From Prunus persica (lineage: Eukaryota > Streptophyta > Magnoliopsida > Rosales > Rosaceae), in the NCBI RefSeq assembly GCF_000346465.2, contig NC_034012.1, positions 23,078,719-23,142,718 of the forward strand: DNA of 64,000 nt. The letters are read 5' to 3'. Numbering within the stretch: the stretch's first letter is position 1; every line of letters starts with the position of its first letter. The position numbers were made by a program, and so were the translations under genes. The notes beneath the pieces are model-generated. The model saw nothing but the letters and a program-made list of their open reading frames with translations, was not told the origin of the DNA and did not search any database. Positions 35,978 through 46,640 of the stretch are shown here, piece by piece.

Positions 35978-38900
35978 TTAATCAATAGATGGGGGTGGTG
36001 CATCCACGTGCATGCTCTCTTTTCCAAGCTCAAAAGATTCATAGTATGGCTTCAAGCAATGTCCGTTCACTTTGAATATGTTTCCCGTCTTGTCATTTTG
36101 AATCTCAACTGCACCGTGAGGGAAAACATTAATAACAACAAAAGGACCGTACCATCTAGAACGCAACTTACCTGGGAATAGCCGGAGGCGTGAATTGAAG
36201 AGCAAGACTTTCTGCCCTATTTCAAAGGTCTTCCTTTGAATGGCTTTGTCATGAAATGCCTTCGTCTTTTCCTTGTAAATCCGTGCACTCTCATAGGCAT
36301 CATTCCTCATCTCATCCAATTCATTCACTTGGAGTCGCCTTGCATCTCCAGCCTCTTTCATATCGAAATTGAATTTCTTGATTGCCCAAAATGCTCTATG
36401 TTCAAGTTCAACCGGAAGGTGACATGCTTTACCATAAACCAAACGAAAAGGAGACATACCAATGGGGGTTTTGTAAGCTGTCCTATATGCCCATAATGCT
36501 TCATTAAGTCTCAAACTCCAATCCTTTCTCGTAGGGCTCACGGTTTTCTCCAAGATTTGCTTGATTTCTCGGTTACTAATCTCCACTTGTCCACTTGTTT
36601 GGGGATGATAAGGTGTCGAGACCCTATGTGTAATTCCATACCGCTTTAAAAGTGCCTCAAATGACCTATTGCAAAAGTGAGTGCCTCCATCGCTGATAAT
36701 GGCTCTTGGTGTTCCAAACCTAGAAAAGATGTTGTCCTTCACAAAACTCAAAACAACTTTTGAATCATTAGTCCGGGTAGGAATTGCTTCCACCCATTTA
36801 GAGACATAGTCAACAGCAAGGAGAATGTAAATAAAGCCATAAGAGGAAGGGAATGGTCCCATAAAATCAATGCCCCACACATCAAATATTTCAACAATAA
36901 GGATAGGCGTTAAAGGCATTTGATTCCTAGAGCTAATGTTACCGGTTCTTTGACATCTATCACATGTGGAACAATAAGTATATGCATCTTTGAACAAGCT
37001 AGGCCAATAAAAACCACATTGCAATACTTTAAGGGCTGTTTTCTTAGTACCAAAATGTCCACCACATGCAGATGAATGACAAAAGGTAAGTATAGAATTA
37101 AATTCAGATTCAGACACGCACCTTCTAACAATCTGATCTGGACAATATTTCCATAAGTATGGATCATCCCAAACATAATACCTACTTGTTTTTACAAGCT
37201 TATCCTTTTGAGCGCGAGTGAGATCCTTCGGAATCAGTTTTGAAGCCTTATAATTGATAATGTCAGCGTACCAAGGGTCCTTGGCTTCGAGGGTGAAGAG
37301 TTGCTCATCGGGGAAACTTTCACGTAGAGGAAGCACGTCCTCTTCTTCATTGGATCCTTGCGCCAGCCTACTCAAATGGTCAGCCACCACGTTTTCACTC
37401 CCTTTCTTGTCTCTAATCACCAAATCAAATTCTTGAAGCAAGAGAGTCCACCTAATCAGTCGGGGCTTGGCGTCCTTCTTTTGGAGGAGGTACCTAAGCG
37501 CTGCATGATCAGAGAATACAATTACTTTAGTGCCAATAAGATATGATCTAAATTTCTCTAAAGCAAAAATAACAGCAAGCAACTCCTTTTCTGTAGTTGA
37601 GTAATTCAACTGAGCATCATTCAAAGTCCGGGAGGCATAATAGATGGCATGTGGTACGTTGTGCACTCTTTGTCCAAGCACGGCCCCCACTGCATAATCT
37701 GAGGCGTCACACATCAACTCGAAGGGAAAATTCCAATCTGGAGGCTGCATGATGGGAGCAGACGTCAAAAGCTCCTTAAGCTTGTTAAATGCAGCCAAGC
37801 ACTCTTCATTAAACTCGAATTCCACATCTTTGCCAAGCAATCGACATAGGGGCCTTGATATTTTTGAAAAGTCCTTGATGAAACGCCTATAGAACCCTGC
37901 ATGTCCTAGGAATGACCGAATCTCCTTAACGGTTTTGGGGGGCAGCAAGCTTCTCACAATGTCGATTTTTGCCTTGTCCACTTCAATTCCCCTACTAGAG
38001 ATAATGTGACCTAATACAATACCCTGCTGTACCATGAAGTGGCACTTCTCCCAGTTGAGCACTAAATTGCATTCCTGACACCTTTTCAACACTAAAGAGA
38101 GGTTGTGAAGACAAATATCAAATGAATCACCAAAAACTGAAAAATCATCCATAAATACCTCTATTATCTCCTCTACCATATCAGAAAAAATGGACATCAT
38201 GCAACGTTGAAAAGTGGCAGGTGCGTTACATAAACCAAAAGGCATACGCCTATAAGCAAACGTACCAAATGGACAGGTGAAGGTGGTCTTTTCTTGATCT
38301 TCTGGAGCTATAGCAATTTGATTGTATCCGGAGTATCCATCCAAGAAGCAATAATGACTATGACCTGCAAGACGCTCAAGCATTTGATCAATAAATGGTA
38401 ACGGAAAGTGATCCTTACGTGTCGTGGTATTGAGCTTTCTATAATCTATGCATACTCTCCAACCCGTTTGAATTCTTTGAGGCACCAACTCATTGTCTTC
38501 ATTCTTCACAACGGTAATTCCGGATTTCTTGGGAACAACTTGGACGGGACTCACCCACTTGCTATCCGAAATGGGGTATATAATTCCCACGTCCAAAAGC
38601 TTCAAAACTTCCTTCTTAACGACTTCTTTCATCACCGGATTCAGCCTCCTTTGGGCTTCCCTTGTAGGTTTCGATTCTCCTTCCAAAAAGATCCTATGCA
38701 TGCACTTTGTAGGGCTTATTCCTCTGATGTCTGCAATGGTCCAACCTAGGGCAGTCTTGTGCTCCCTTAGAACTCGAATTAGTTTGTCTTCTTCGGATGC
38801 ACTCAAATTAGAAGCAATGATCACAGGCAGCGTCTTTTCATCACCTAAATATGCATATTTCAAGTTCTCTGGAAGGGGTTTTAGCTCAACTTGTGGTGCC

Positions 38901-41314
38901 TTCACAATAGAGGGAACAAGCTTATTAGTAGATAATGGAAGAGGCTCAAAAATAGAGTTAATCTTACCTCTTTGGGGAGGCAAGGCCTCAAGCATATTCA
39001 CAGCTTCAAGTACAGCTGTGTTCCCTTCTTCATTCACAGTTTTGGGGCTTTGGATGAGTGCCCTCTCCAATGGTGTCTCTTCTTGTGATGCATTAAATGT
39101 TTCTTGTACCATTCGCTCAAGTACATCCATGGAAAAACAAGCATGATCATCATTAGGATATTTTAAAGCATCAAAGACCTTAAACTCCACGGTTTCCTCA
39201 TCGAATGCCATTGTGAGAGTGCCTTCATACACATCAATTTTTGTCCTTGCTGTTCTCATGAATGGACGTCCTAGAATCAATGGAAGGTCTTTTTCAGGAA
39301 TAGGAACTTCCTCCATCTCTAGCACTAGAAAGTCAGCTGGAAAAATTAGCTCATTCACCTTGACCAAAACGTCTTCCAACACTCCCTTAGGATACTTGAT
39401 TGATCGATCAGCCAATTGTATGCTCACGGAAGTCTTCTTAAGCTCACCTAAATTTAAAGATTCAAAAACAGAAAAAGGCATCAAATTAATTGAAGCACCT
39501 AAGTCTAATAAAGCATGTTCAAACCTTTGATTTCCAATGAGACAAGGTATAGTAAAACTCCCTGGATCCTTTAGTTTAGGAGGTAATTTACGCAATAGCA
39601 CGGCTGAGACTTCTTCACTTAAGGCCACGGTTTCATGCTCCTTGAACGTCCTCTTATTTGTACAAAGTTCTTTGAGGAATTTTGCATATCTTGGAATTTG
39701 TTGGATTGCATCGAGAAAGGGAATGTTCACTTGCACTTTTCGGAAAGTCTCTAGGATATCCTTTGAAACTTGCTCCTTTTTTGAATTCAAAAACCTACGA
39801 GGAAAAGGAACCTTCGAAGTAATTGAATGATTCACAAGAGAACTTACCTTAGAGTTGTCGCTTGGAACCGTAAGCTTGGGAGAGGGGGCAGCCACTGTTT
39901 TGGTTGAATTTCTCTCCTCATTGTCATCATTTTCCACTTTTTTTCCACTTCGAAGAGTAATCGCATTTGCGGTGTCATGGCCTCCATTAGGATTTGGAAT
40001 TACTTGGCTTGGAAACTTTCCTGGCTCTCTTTGACTCAAGGAGGCTGCAATTTGTCCAACTTGGTTTTCAAGGCTCTTGATTGCTGTAGACATTTGTGCC
40101 TGTGTTTGCCTTGTTTCCTGCATAAAACCCTGAGTGCTTAATGCCAAAGAATTAATTAACTCTTCTAAAGACTTACCTTGCCCATGAGGTGGTGCAGGTG
40201 CATTTTGTTGAGGAACAAATTGATTTTGTCGAACTGGGGCTGTTTGCACATTTTGGTTGTTCTTCCATCCAAAGTTAGGGTGTTGCCGCCATCCCGGATT
40301 ATAAGTGTTAGAAAATGGATCGTTTCTTGGCTTTTGTTGCTGCATATAGTGTGCTTGAGCCATCTCTTCTCCATCACCATACAAACTTGGACAAGACTCC
40401 GTAGGATGTCCGGGATTAGCACACACGGCACACACTTGTGCTTGAGGGATTAATTGCTTAACAAGGTTAGTCAAATTAGCTATTTGAGGACCAATATCAC
40501 TAGCACTTACCTCATAAACACCTGCTTTCTTTGGGGGAGCTCTCCGGTAATTAAACTGTTGAGAGTTTGCTGCAATGTTCTCAAACATCTCCTTGGCTTG
40601 AGTAGCACTCTTGTTCATCAAACCTCCTCCACTAGTAGCATCAACCATCATCCTCTCCGAATCAAGTAATCCCTCATAAAAGTATTGCATAAGTAGCCAA
40701 TCTTCAATTTGGTGATGAGGGCACGAAGCTAGGAGTCTCTGAAACCGATCCCAATACTCATGAAATGATTCTCCATCTAGTTGCTGCACTCCCATGATCT
40801 CCTTCCTAATATGGTTTGTCTTTTGAGCTGGAAAGAACTTTGCAAGGAACTTGGAAGCCAATGATGTCCATGTGGTGACAGATGCACTAGGTAAAGAATA
40901 GAGCCACTCCTTGGCTCGTTCCTTGAGTGAGAATGGAAATAAACGCAATCTGATTGCCTCATCACTAATCCCTCCATTGTGCATAGTCGCGCACACGGCA
41001 AAGAAATCCTTGATATGTATGTGAGGATCATCCCCAGCCTTACCATAGAATTGCGGCAAAAGGTGAATGGTGCCACTCTTGATCTCAAAGGTGGTTGTAG
41101 TGGCTGGATACGCAATACAAGACGGCTGGTCCAATGCTTTAGGAACTGTGAAATCCTTCAAAGGTCGGGTGAGGTTGTTGAGTTCCAACTCGTCTCCCAT
41201 CTTGATTGGAAGTGTATCTTGCTTATTTTTATCTCGATGGAGATAACGAAGTGTGTTCTCTAGTTCATGGTCGTATGGTATAAGCTCGTGACTCTGCGAA
41301 CGACGACCCAGCAT
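35978..41314 (-). CDS. Athila-like gag-pol polyprotein
   Basis: A single uninterrupted frame of about 1778 aa. The first ATG is at 41314; a longer open frame extends upstream to about 41341 without an ATG. In order: gag core ([18 protein letters not shown], about residues 95-240), a CX2CX4HX4C zinc knuckle ([14 protein letters not shown], near 295), an aspartic protease with DLGASIN (near 601, the Athila variant of D-T/S-G), reverse transcriptase with FMDD (near 1052), RNase H with [14 protein letters not shown] (near 1200), and integrase with an HHCC zinc part (HSSACGGHF to CDRCQ, near 1410-1450) and D-D-E residues in [15 protein letters not shown] and [10 protein letters not shown] (1483-1575). 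All catalytic motifs are present and no stop or frameshift was seen. It is probably a recently active copy. Confidence 0.95.
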   Translation of the reverse strand: MLGRRSQSHELIPYDHELENTLRYLHRDKNKQDTLPIKMGDELELNNLTRPLKDFTVPKALDQPSCIAYPATTTTFEIKSGTIHLLPQFYGKAGDDPHIHIKDFFAVCATMHNGGISDEAIRLRLFPFSLKERAKEWLYSLPSASVTTWTSLASKFLAKFFPAQKTNHIRKEIMGVQQLDGESFHEYWDRFQRLLASCPHHQIEDWLLMQYFYEGLLDSERMMVDATSGGGLMNKSATQAKEMFENIAANSQQFNYRRAPPKKAGVYEVSASDIGPQIANLTNLVKQLIPQAQVCAVCANPGHPTESCPSLYGDGEEMAQAHYMQQQKPRNDPFSNTYNPGWRQHPNFGWKNNQNVQTAPVRQNQFVPQQNAPAPPHGQGKSLEELINSLALSTQGFMQETRQTQAQMSTAIKSLENQVGQIAASLSQREPGKFPSQVIPNPNGGHDTANAITLRSGKKVENDDNEERNSTKTVAAPSPKLTVPSDNSKVSSLVNHSITSKVPFPRRFLNSKKEQVSKDILETFRKVQVNIPFLDAIQQIPRYAKFLKELCTNKRTFKEHETVALSEEVSAVLLRKLPPKLKDPGSFTIPCLIGNQRFEHALLDLGASINLMPFSVFESLNLGELKKTSVSIQLADRSIKYPKGVLEDVLVKVNELIFPADFLVLEMEEVPIPEKDLPLILGRPFMRTARTKIDVYEGTLTMAFDEETVEFKVFDALKYPNDDHACFSMDVLERMVQETFNASQEETPLERALIQSPKTVNEEGNTAVLEAVNMLEALPPQRGKINSIFEPLPLSTNKLVPSIVKAPQVELKPLPENLKYAYLGDEKTLPVIIASNLSASEEDKLIRVLREHKTALGWTIADIRGISPTKCMHRIFLEGESKPTREAQRRLNPVMKEVVKKEVLKLLDVGIIYPISDSKWVSPVQVVPKKSGITVVKNEDNELVPQRIQTGWRVCIDYRKLNTTTRKDHFPLPFIDQMLERLAGHSHYCFLDGYSGYNQIAIAPEDQEKTTFTCPFGTFAYRRMPFGLCNAPATFQRCMMSIFSDMVEEIIEVFMDDFSVFGDSFDICLHNLSLVLKRCQECNLVLNWEKCHFMVQQGIVLGHIISSRGIEVDKAKIDIVRSLLPPKTVKEIRSFLGHAGFYRRFIKDFSKISRPLCRLLGKDVEFEFNEECLAAFNKLKELLTSAPIMQPPDWNFPFELMCDASDYAVGAVLGQRVHNVPHAIYYASRTLNDAQLNYSTTEKELLAVIFALEKFRSYLIGTKVIVFSDHAALRYLLQKKDAKPRLIRWTLLLQEFDLVIRDKKGSENVVADHLSRLAQGSNEEEDVLPLRESFPDEQLFTLEAKDPWYADIINYKASKLIPKDLTRAQKDKLVKTSRYYVWDDPYLWKYCPDQIVRRCVSESEFNSILTFCHSSACGGHFGTKKTALKVLQCGFYWPSLFKDAYTYCSTCDRCQRTGNISSRNQMPLTPILIVEIFDVWGIDFMGPFPSSYGFIYILLAVDYVSKWVEAIPTRTNDSKVVLSFVKDNIFSRFGTPRAIISDGGTHFCNRSFEALLKRYGITHRVSTPYHPQTSGQVEISNREIKQILEKTVSPTRKDWSLRLNEALWAYRTAYKTPIGMSPFRLVYGKACHLPVELEHRAFWAIKKFNFDMKEAGDARRLQVNELDEMRNDAYESARIYKEKTKAFHDKAIQRKTFEIGQKVLLFNSRLRLFPGKLRSRWYGPFVVINVFPHGAVEIQNDKTGNIFKVNGHCLKPYYESFELGKESMHVDAPPPSID

Positions 41315-41347
41315 ATACCTGAAATTGAAAACAAAACTCAATTAGAT

Positions 41348-41377
41348 TGAAAATCCCCGGCAACGGCGCCAAAAACT
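41348..41377 (-). other. Primer-binding site region
   Basis: Directly inside the 5' LTR, on the minus strand, it reads tggcgccgttgccgggga, the tRNA-Asp-type primer site usual for Athila elements. A seven-base spacer separates it from the LTR end. Confidence 0.85.
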
Positions 41378-42136
41378 TGTTGGTAAATTTTAACAACAAT
41401 ATTAAAACCTTGCAAGTGCACAAATCAAATGATAGTATAGTAAGCAAGCAAGGGTCGATCCCATGGAGATTGTGATCTAAAGAGATGTTTATCAATGTCA
41501 CGCAATGAAAATCAAAACAAAGGACTTCCAAACACACGCCAACACCAAGGGGGGTTTTGATTTGTTTTTGTGAATCAAACAAAATAAGGAAAAGGAAACA
41601 AAAGAGAATTTAAATTAGAGTTTAAGAGAAATTGGTTTAAAATCAATCAAGAACAATAGCTAGGACTTACTATCCACCTCCAAACAATCAATCAATCCTT
41701 AAACAACAATAGATAATCAATTTCTAGCAAGCATATGATGACGACACTCACAACAAGATCATGGCATTTGACTCGAGTTGTATGATTCTCTCTTAAGTGT
41801 ATGTAAAGTGTATGGCATTTACATCAATACGTGTATACAACATGTACGAAACTGTCCTGTCTGCACGTGGGCTAACTTTACTTGTAATAATGTACCAATT
41901 GGCTCGGTAGAAAATTCTAGAAAAATCATAGATTGAACTTCAAGATGTTAGCTTTCATCTCCAATTGGTCTTGCGCTAAAATTCCTCCGAAAAGTTGATT
42001 TTCCCTTAAAAACCTTCTAAGAGCGCAGAAAAGCTGAAAATCAGAAAAATAAAGTAATAAGCCCTTTTTAAATCTAATTCTCTTACAAAACCAAAGTAAA
42101 AAGAGTACATAAATGAGTATATTTATGGACTTATCA
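41378..42136 (-). repeat. 5' LTR with about 820-bp internal deletion
   Basis: 759 bp against 1580 bp for the 3' LTR. Sequence equivalent to 32055-32877 is missing and replaced by a two-base filler at about 41837-41838. The rest matches the 3' LTR nearly perfectly. The lost middle part probably includes U3/R promoter sequence, so transcription from this end may be impaired (inference). Confidence 0.92.
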
Positions 42137-42141
42137 GCTTT
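42137..42141. repeat. Target-site duplication of LTR retrotransposon, right copy
   Basis: gcttt directly after the right LTR, matching 31591-31595. Confidence 0.88.
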
Positions 42142-42300
42142 TGACTTTATTACGTCGTTGGAAAAGTATTACACGTCGGTTACGCATTTTGTATGTTTGT
42201 TTTTTTTTTTAATTTAAGAAAACCTCAACAAATTTTTACATTATATATTATAGACAAAATTTGTACATTATACATAAATATCAAGTGTTCAATAATTCCC

Positions 42301-45300
42301 CTATTCCAGGTGAAGGCAAACAAACTCTGCCCATTCATTCCGGACTTCATCAATTGCTTCTTGGGGGTATGGCTCTTCCTGTTTTCCCTTGGCATACTGC
42401 ATAAACAATGACTATTAGGGTTTATAAATAAAAGGAAATTCAATCACAGACGACCATAACCGACGTAGTATATCTATTCAACGACGGTAATTTTACATGA
42501 TCGTCGTTGATAATACAAAAAACGACGTAAAATGTTTGAAGGTTATTTCTTCTTACCTTCTTCTCAAACCCCAAGGAAGGATCCATGATGATGTCCCTCA
42601 TGAAGCGCATCACGTAATACCCGCATTCGACATTGCTGGGTTGCTTTGGTGTGCCTGACAGAGTTTTCCAAATGACTGCCTTACGGCCTGATCTTGCTAT
42701 GTGAGAATTATAAATTTTTATAGCACTGTTCACGATGTTTTTGGCCTCTTCATCGACCACACGATTTCCTGGCAGAGGATCCAGAAAATAGACTGTTTCC
42801 CTCTTTGCTCTTACAAGCAGCAAGATCCAATGACGGCTGCACAAAATTAATATAAAAACGACGGTTATTTACAAAAACGACGTATTATAATATTTCACAC
42901 GACGAAATAAAGTAGCAATCGACGACATTATATATTTATCACGACGATAAATAACTACCGACGTGGTTAGTCGTTTCAAACGACTCAATAAAATAAAACA
43001 CCGACGTGGTTAGTTTATACGCTGTCATTTATTGAAAATCATAAAAACAAAATCCTGTTAAGGAGACTAACCCTGGACTGTAAGGCATCAGGAAAATCTG
43101 TTCACCGTCAGTCCTCTGAAGTCGAGCTGCTACCAGTCGTGATCTGTCAGCTATTGTGCCAGAGCTGGCACTAACTGTAGCAGGGTCGATAAAGCCAACC
43201 ATTGTGCACATATTTGCTTGTTTCAAAACATCGTGTAAGTACCTAAATATATAAAATAATATAAACAAGTCAGCGCAAAAAAAACACACGACGGTTATGT
43301 ATAACAAAACGACGTATTATAAGGTTTCACACGACGTACTGAAATAGACAACGACGTTATAATATATTTATCACGACGGTACATACTAACGACGTGGTTA
43401 GTTAGTTAAGACGACGCAATAAATAAACCAACGACGTATTATTTTAGAATGACAAACCTCATATATACAGCAATGACTGACGACGCAATAAATAAACCAA
43501 CGACGTATTATTTTAGAATGACAAACCTCATATATACAGCAATGACTGTAGCTCCTATTTCCTCCATGCCTGCAAATTGTGTAATATCTTCAGGCAAGAG
43601 GAAGGTATCGCGCTCTAGACCAAACACCTCCTTATCAATTGTAAAGTGCAGGGTCTTATCCTGAGGCACAAGTGTCGTTTCCACATAACAACAAAGGGTT
43701 TTTAAAGAAGATGGCGCCTCCATATTTGAATAATCAACAACTTTAATAACCTGTTTAAAGAAATAAAAAAAATGACGTGGTAATTCAATAAAAACGACGG
43801 TTTAAGGAATAAAACGTCGTCTGAAAAGAATTTAAACGACGGTGAAAAAACCGTCGTGGTGAATAATTTATTACGTCTTAGAAAACAATTCCGCCGTCTA
43901 AGTTGTAAACAAACGACGGTTTAAAGAAAAATATTGACGTCTGGAATTTTGAAAAACAAATAAAAAAGGCAAAGTTATGTGAACATACCTGGTCGTCATC
44001 TTCTTTCTCCTTTTCAACTTGTTTTTCTTCTTTATTCTCTTCATCTATTACGTCGGAAATGATTAACTCCGTCGTCTAAAAACCACAAAGTTTTAAAAAT
44101 AACGACGTTTAATGGCGTGTAAAACAAGTAAACTAAATACGACGTGGTATTGAAATACAAACGACGGTTTATTTTAAAATCGTCGTGGTATGTATTTCAA
44201 ACGACGGTTTTATTAATAATAACGACGTCTAATGGTTTTTAAAAAAACAGAGAATTCAAAGTTCAGATATGTTACCTTTTCTTCCTGATGTTTCCCATTT
44301 TTGGCAGTATCATCCTCAAAATGCTGGGATCTCACATCACCTCCAGAGCAGCTTGCTTTGTCAGACATTGGATTTTTGGGACTTTGGCTAATTCTGGGTT
44401 TAAGCATGCTTGGATCAAAATTGGGAATTAATTGGGAAAGCTGACTCAGGAAATGCTCCCTCTCAGCCTCTACCAATTGTTTCGTTCTAGCCTCCATCCT
44501 TAAAGCCTCTTCCCTTGCCTTAGCCTCCATCTTTTTAGTCTCTTCTTGAAGGAGAACTCTTAAACTGTCCTTCAAACGGTCGTCAAAGCTCACTCTCTGT
44601 GGTTTGGGTAAATTGAAATATTGCTTTGGTGAGATCCCAGCACCTACTCCTCTGACTCTGCCTGGATGCTCGGGGCCTAAAGCCATGGTCAGCACATCAT
44701 TGCTGCCAGATACGGTGACTTTGCCTTCCGAGACTTGTTTTTGCAAATCATCCTAAAACAAAGATATATAAAAAAGTAAGAACAAAAACACACGACGGTT
44801 ATTTATATACAAACGACGTATTATATAATTTCACACGACGCAATAACATATAAATCGACGTTATTATAATTTATCACGACGGTAGTTATACCGACGTGGT
44901 TAGTTTTTTAAAACGACGAAATTAATAAACCACCGACGTCTTATGCTTTATTTACAGATAACAGAGGGATGATTCAAAATTCACACCTTTAACGACGTTG
45001 TTTAAAACATTTCGACGTAGTAATTTAATACAGACGACGCGAAAATGAACCACCGACATCTTATGCTATAATTACAGAAAACAGAGTTGTGATTCCTATT
45101 TAGACCTTTAACGACGTGTTTTAAAAAATGTCGACGTGGTAATATCATTCACACGACGCAAAATATAACATAAGACGTAATAAGAATTATTCACAGTTTA
45201 ATAAAAATTTAAAACAGAGTGAGTAGGCTTACAATTAATTTTGCTTTCTCTGCCACCTTTGGATCAGGGATGTTACCATGTTTGTCCTGTCTAGCTCTCT

Positions 45301-46060
45301 TCCATAAGGTAGATCGATCAATTTCTACCCCAGGCATGGTTTCCTCCAATTGATCCTCCAAACCAGCATATCCTTTTCGAGACAATCGATGATTGTACTC
45401 GAGTTTCTCCCTAATCTGTGCATGTTGAGAATGCACAGACTCAAAATCTTTGGATAACCTTGAAGCTACAAAGGCATCCCATTGTGCTTTCTCTATGAAT
45501 TTATATGTTTCAGGGGGTTGGCTTAATCTCTCCCTGTCATTGGTGTATGGAAGGATATAATGCCTCGTTAGTGTAGACTTGAAATCTTTCCATTTCTTGG
45601 CAGCAGAAGCTAAGACAGAGTTCTTGCCCCCTTGACCTACCACAAAAGCAATGTCAACTGCTTCCCAAATCTGCTCCTTTATATCCTTGGGGATTTGAGC
45701 CCATTTCAAGTCCACAAGTGGAACTCTGGAGCGTGCCAACACACCAATATAGGACTGCATCTCACTATGTGCTTGGCCAATTCCTTTCCCCCTTTTATTG
45801 TACTCAACAATTGGCCTCAGTTTCTGAAGTTTTCTCTTCACAACACGAGGCATTGTGCTCATACCTCGACCAGCCTTTGAATCATCAGAGATTGTTGTCG
45901 CGCTGGTTGGTTCTGTATCAGCAGATGATGAAGCAAACTTCATCTTCTTCGAAGACTTCATTATCTTCGAAGACTTCTCTTGAGGAGGTACCATTCCAAG
46001 CTCCTTACCTCCATTTTTCTTGGAGCCAGAATCCTTACTTTGGTCTTGGTGAGAAACCAT
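42301..46060 (-). CDS. Transposase_24-like protein fused to Ulp1-type (C48) protease domain
   Basis: Second gene of the CACTA element. Seven exons join in phase: 46060-45233, 44752-44276, 44075-43989, 43750-43527, 43242-43072, 42836-42557 and 42396-42301, 721 codons. The N-terminal half matches plant En/Spm Transposase_24 proteins: basic Lys/Ser-rich start, VPLVDLKWAQIPKDIKEQIWEAV, KKWKDFKSTLTRHYI, RPPE-like QPPETYKFI, then a long Glu/Lys coiled-coil (about residues 330-370). The C-terminal part is a Ulp1/SENP-like cysteine protease with His598 (RHWILLLV), Asp615 (FLDPLPG), Gln661 (PKQPSNVE) and Cys667 (ECGYYVMRFMRDI), and it ends EWAEFVCLHLE. All catalytic residues are present. Ulp1 domains are known passengers of plant CACTA and Mutator elements. 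DeSUMOylase activity is inferred, not shown. Confidence 0.88.
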
Positions 46061-46260
46061 TTTTACAGACAAAACTGCAAGTGAAAATATTTCAAGAAAA
46101 GATTAAGAACACAAACGACGGTTATTAATAAAATACGACGTATGATATGATTTTAAACGACGCAATGAAATAATATCAGACGTAATAAATGTTTAAACCA
46201 AGGTAATTAAACAACGACGAAATAATTAACTATAAACGACGTGATAATTAACTATAAACG
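42845..46260. repeat. About 165-bp repeat modules in the introns of the Ulp1-fusion gene
   Basis: The same module recurs at about 42850-43020, 43282-43445 and 44787-44950, and in part at about 46110-46200. The order acgacggttat, acgacgtattat, ttcacacgacg, tatcacgacg, cgacgtggttagt is kept. Each copy sits in a different intron or the 5' leader, leaving exons untouched. Intron 1 also has a tandem repeat of about 125 bp (44938-45060 and 45060-45190). Confidence 0.82.
43411..43548. repeat. 69-bp tandem duplication across a splice donor
   Basis: 43411-43479 is repeated exactly at 43480-43548 (starting acgacgcaataaataaacca, ending gcaatgactg). On the minus strand the unit holds the last bases of the fourth exon and its donor (atatatgag followed by gtttgt), so the gene has two consecutive identical donor sites. 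Confidence 0.9.
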
Positions 46261-46329
46261 ACGGAATATTTATATAACGTCGTGGTATTGATGTTCACAC
46301 GACGTCAGTAGTAATATACCGTCGTCTAT

Positions 46330-46640
46330 ATAAGGATCCAAAACCCTTCTTTCTTTCTCTGTGAATGTTTGATTGCAGATTTGATTTTTCTGAACCATGA
46401 TTTTTGTTTTCTAATTTGATAAAATACAAGGCCAAGAAAGAAAGTTTTTGAATCTTATATAGACGACGGTATTTTAATATGACGTCGTGGTATTAACATT
46501 CACACGACGTAAAACAATAAGATACTGCCGTCTATATTAGATACCAACCCTAATTTGTTTTTCTTTATATTTTATCAAATTAGGGAAAAACAAAAACCAT
46601 TGTTCAGAGAAATCAAACCTGCAATTAAACAAGCAAATAA
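46330..46640. repeat. Inverted repeat, arms about 80-100 bp
   Basis: The left arm near 46345-46430 (gattgcagatttgatttttc, then ctaatttgataaaata) is matched inverted by 46545-46625. It lies in the 5' leader region of the Ulp1-fusion gene between ACGACG motifs, and transcripts could fold into a hairpin. Confidence 0.65.

Larger units (their letters stand above)
31596..42136 (-). mobile_element. Ty3/gypsy LTR retrotransposon, Athila-like
   Basis: 10,541 bp with LTRs at 31596-33175 (3' LTR) and 41378-42136 (5' LTR), a primer-binding site complementary to a tRNA 3' end (tggcgccgttgccgggga, tRNA-Asp type, at about 41350-41370, minus strand), and one long gag-pol frame. Polyprotein wording such as [26 protein letters not shown] and [10 protein letters not shown], with the tRNA-Asp primer site, points to the Athila clade. 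LTRs start TG and end CA (the 3' LTR end is mutated to CG), with 5-bp duplications. There is no env-like frame in the 2.8 kb between pol and the 3' LTR. Confidence 0.95.

Noticed and set aside
37254..40669. Several plus-strand frames up to 217 codons inside the retrotransposon
   Set aside because: All are antisense shadows of the gag-pol frame.
41315..41341. Upstream extension of gag-pol before the first ATG
   Set aside because: The added codons begin at a non-ATG triplet, contain a splice-acceptor-like tttcag and abut the primer site; the ATG at 41314 is the simpler start.
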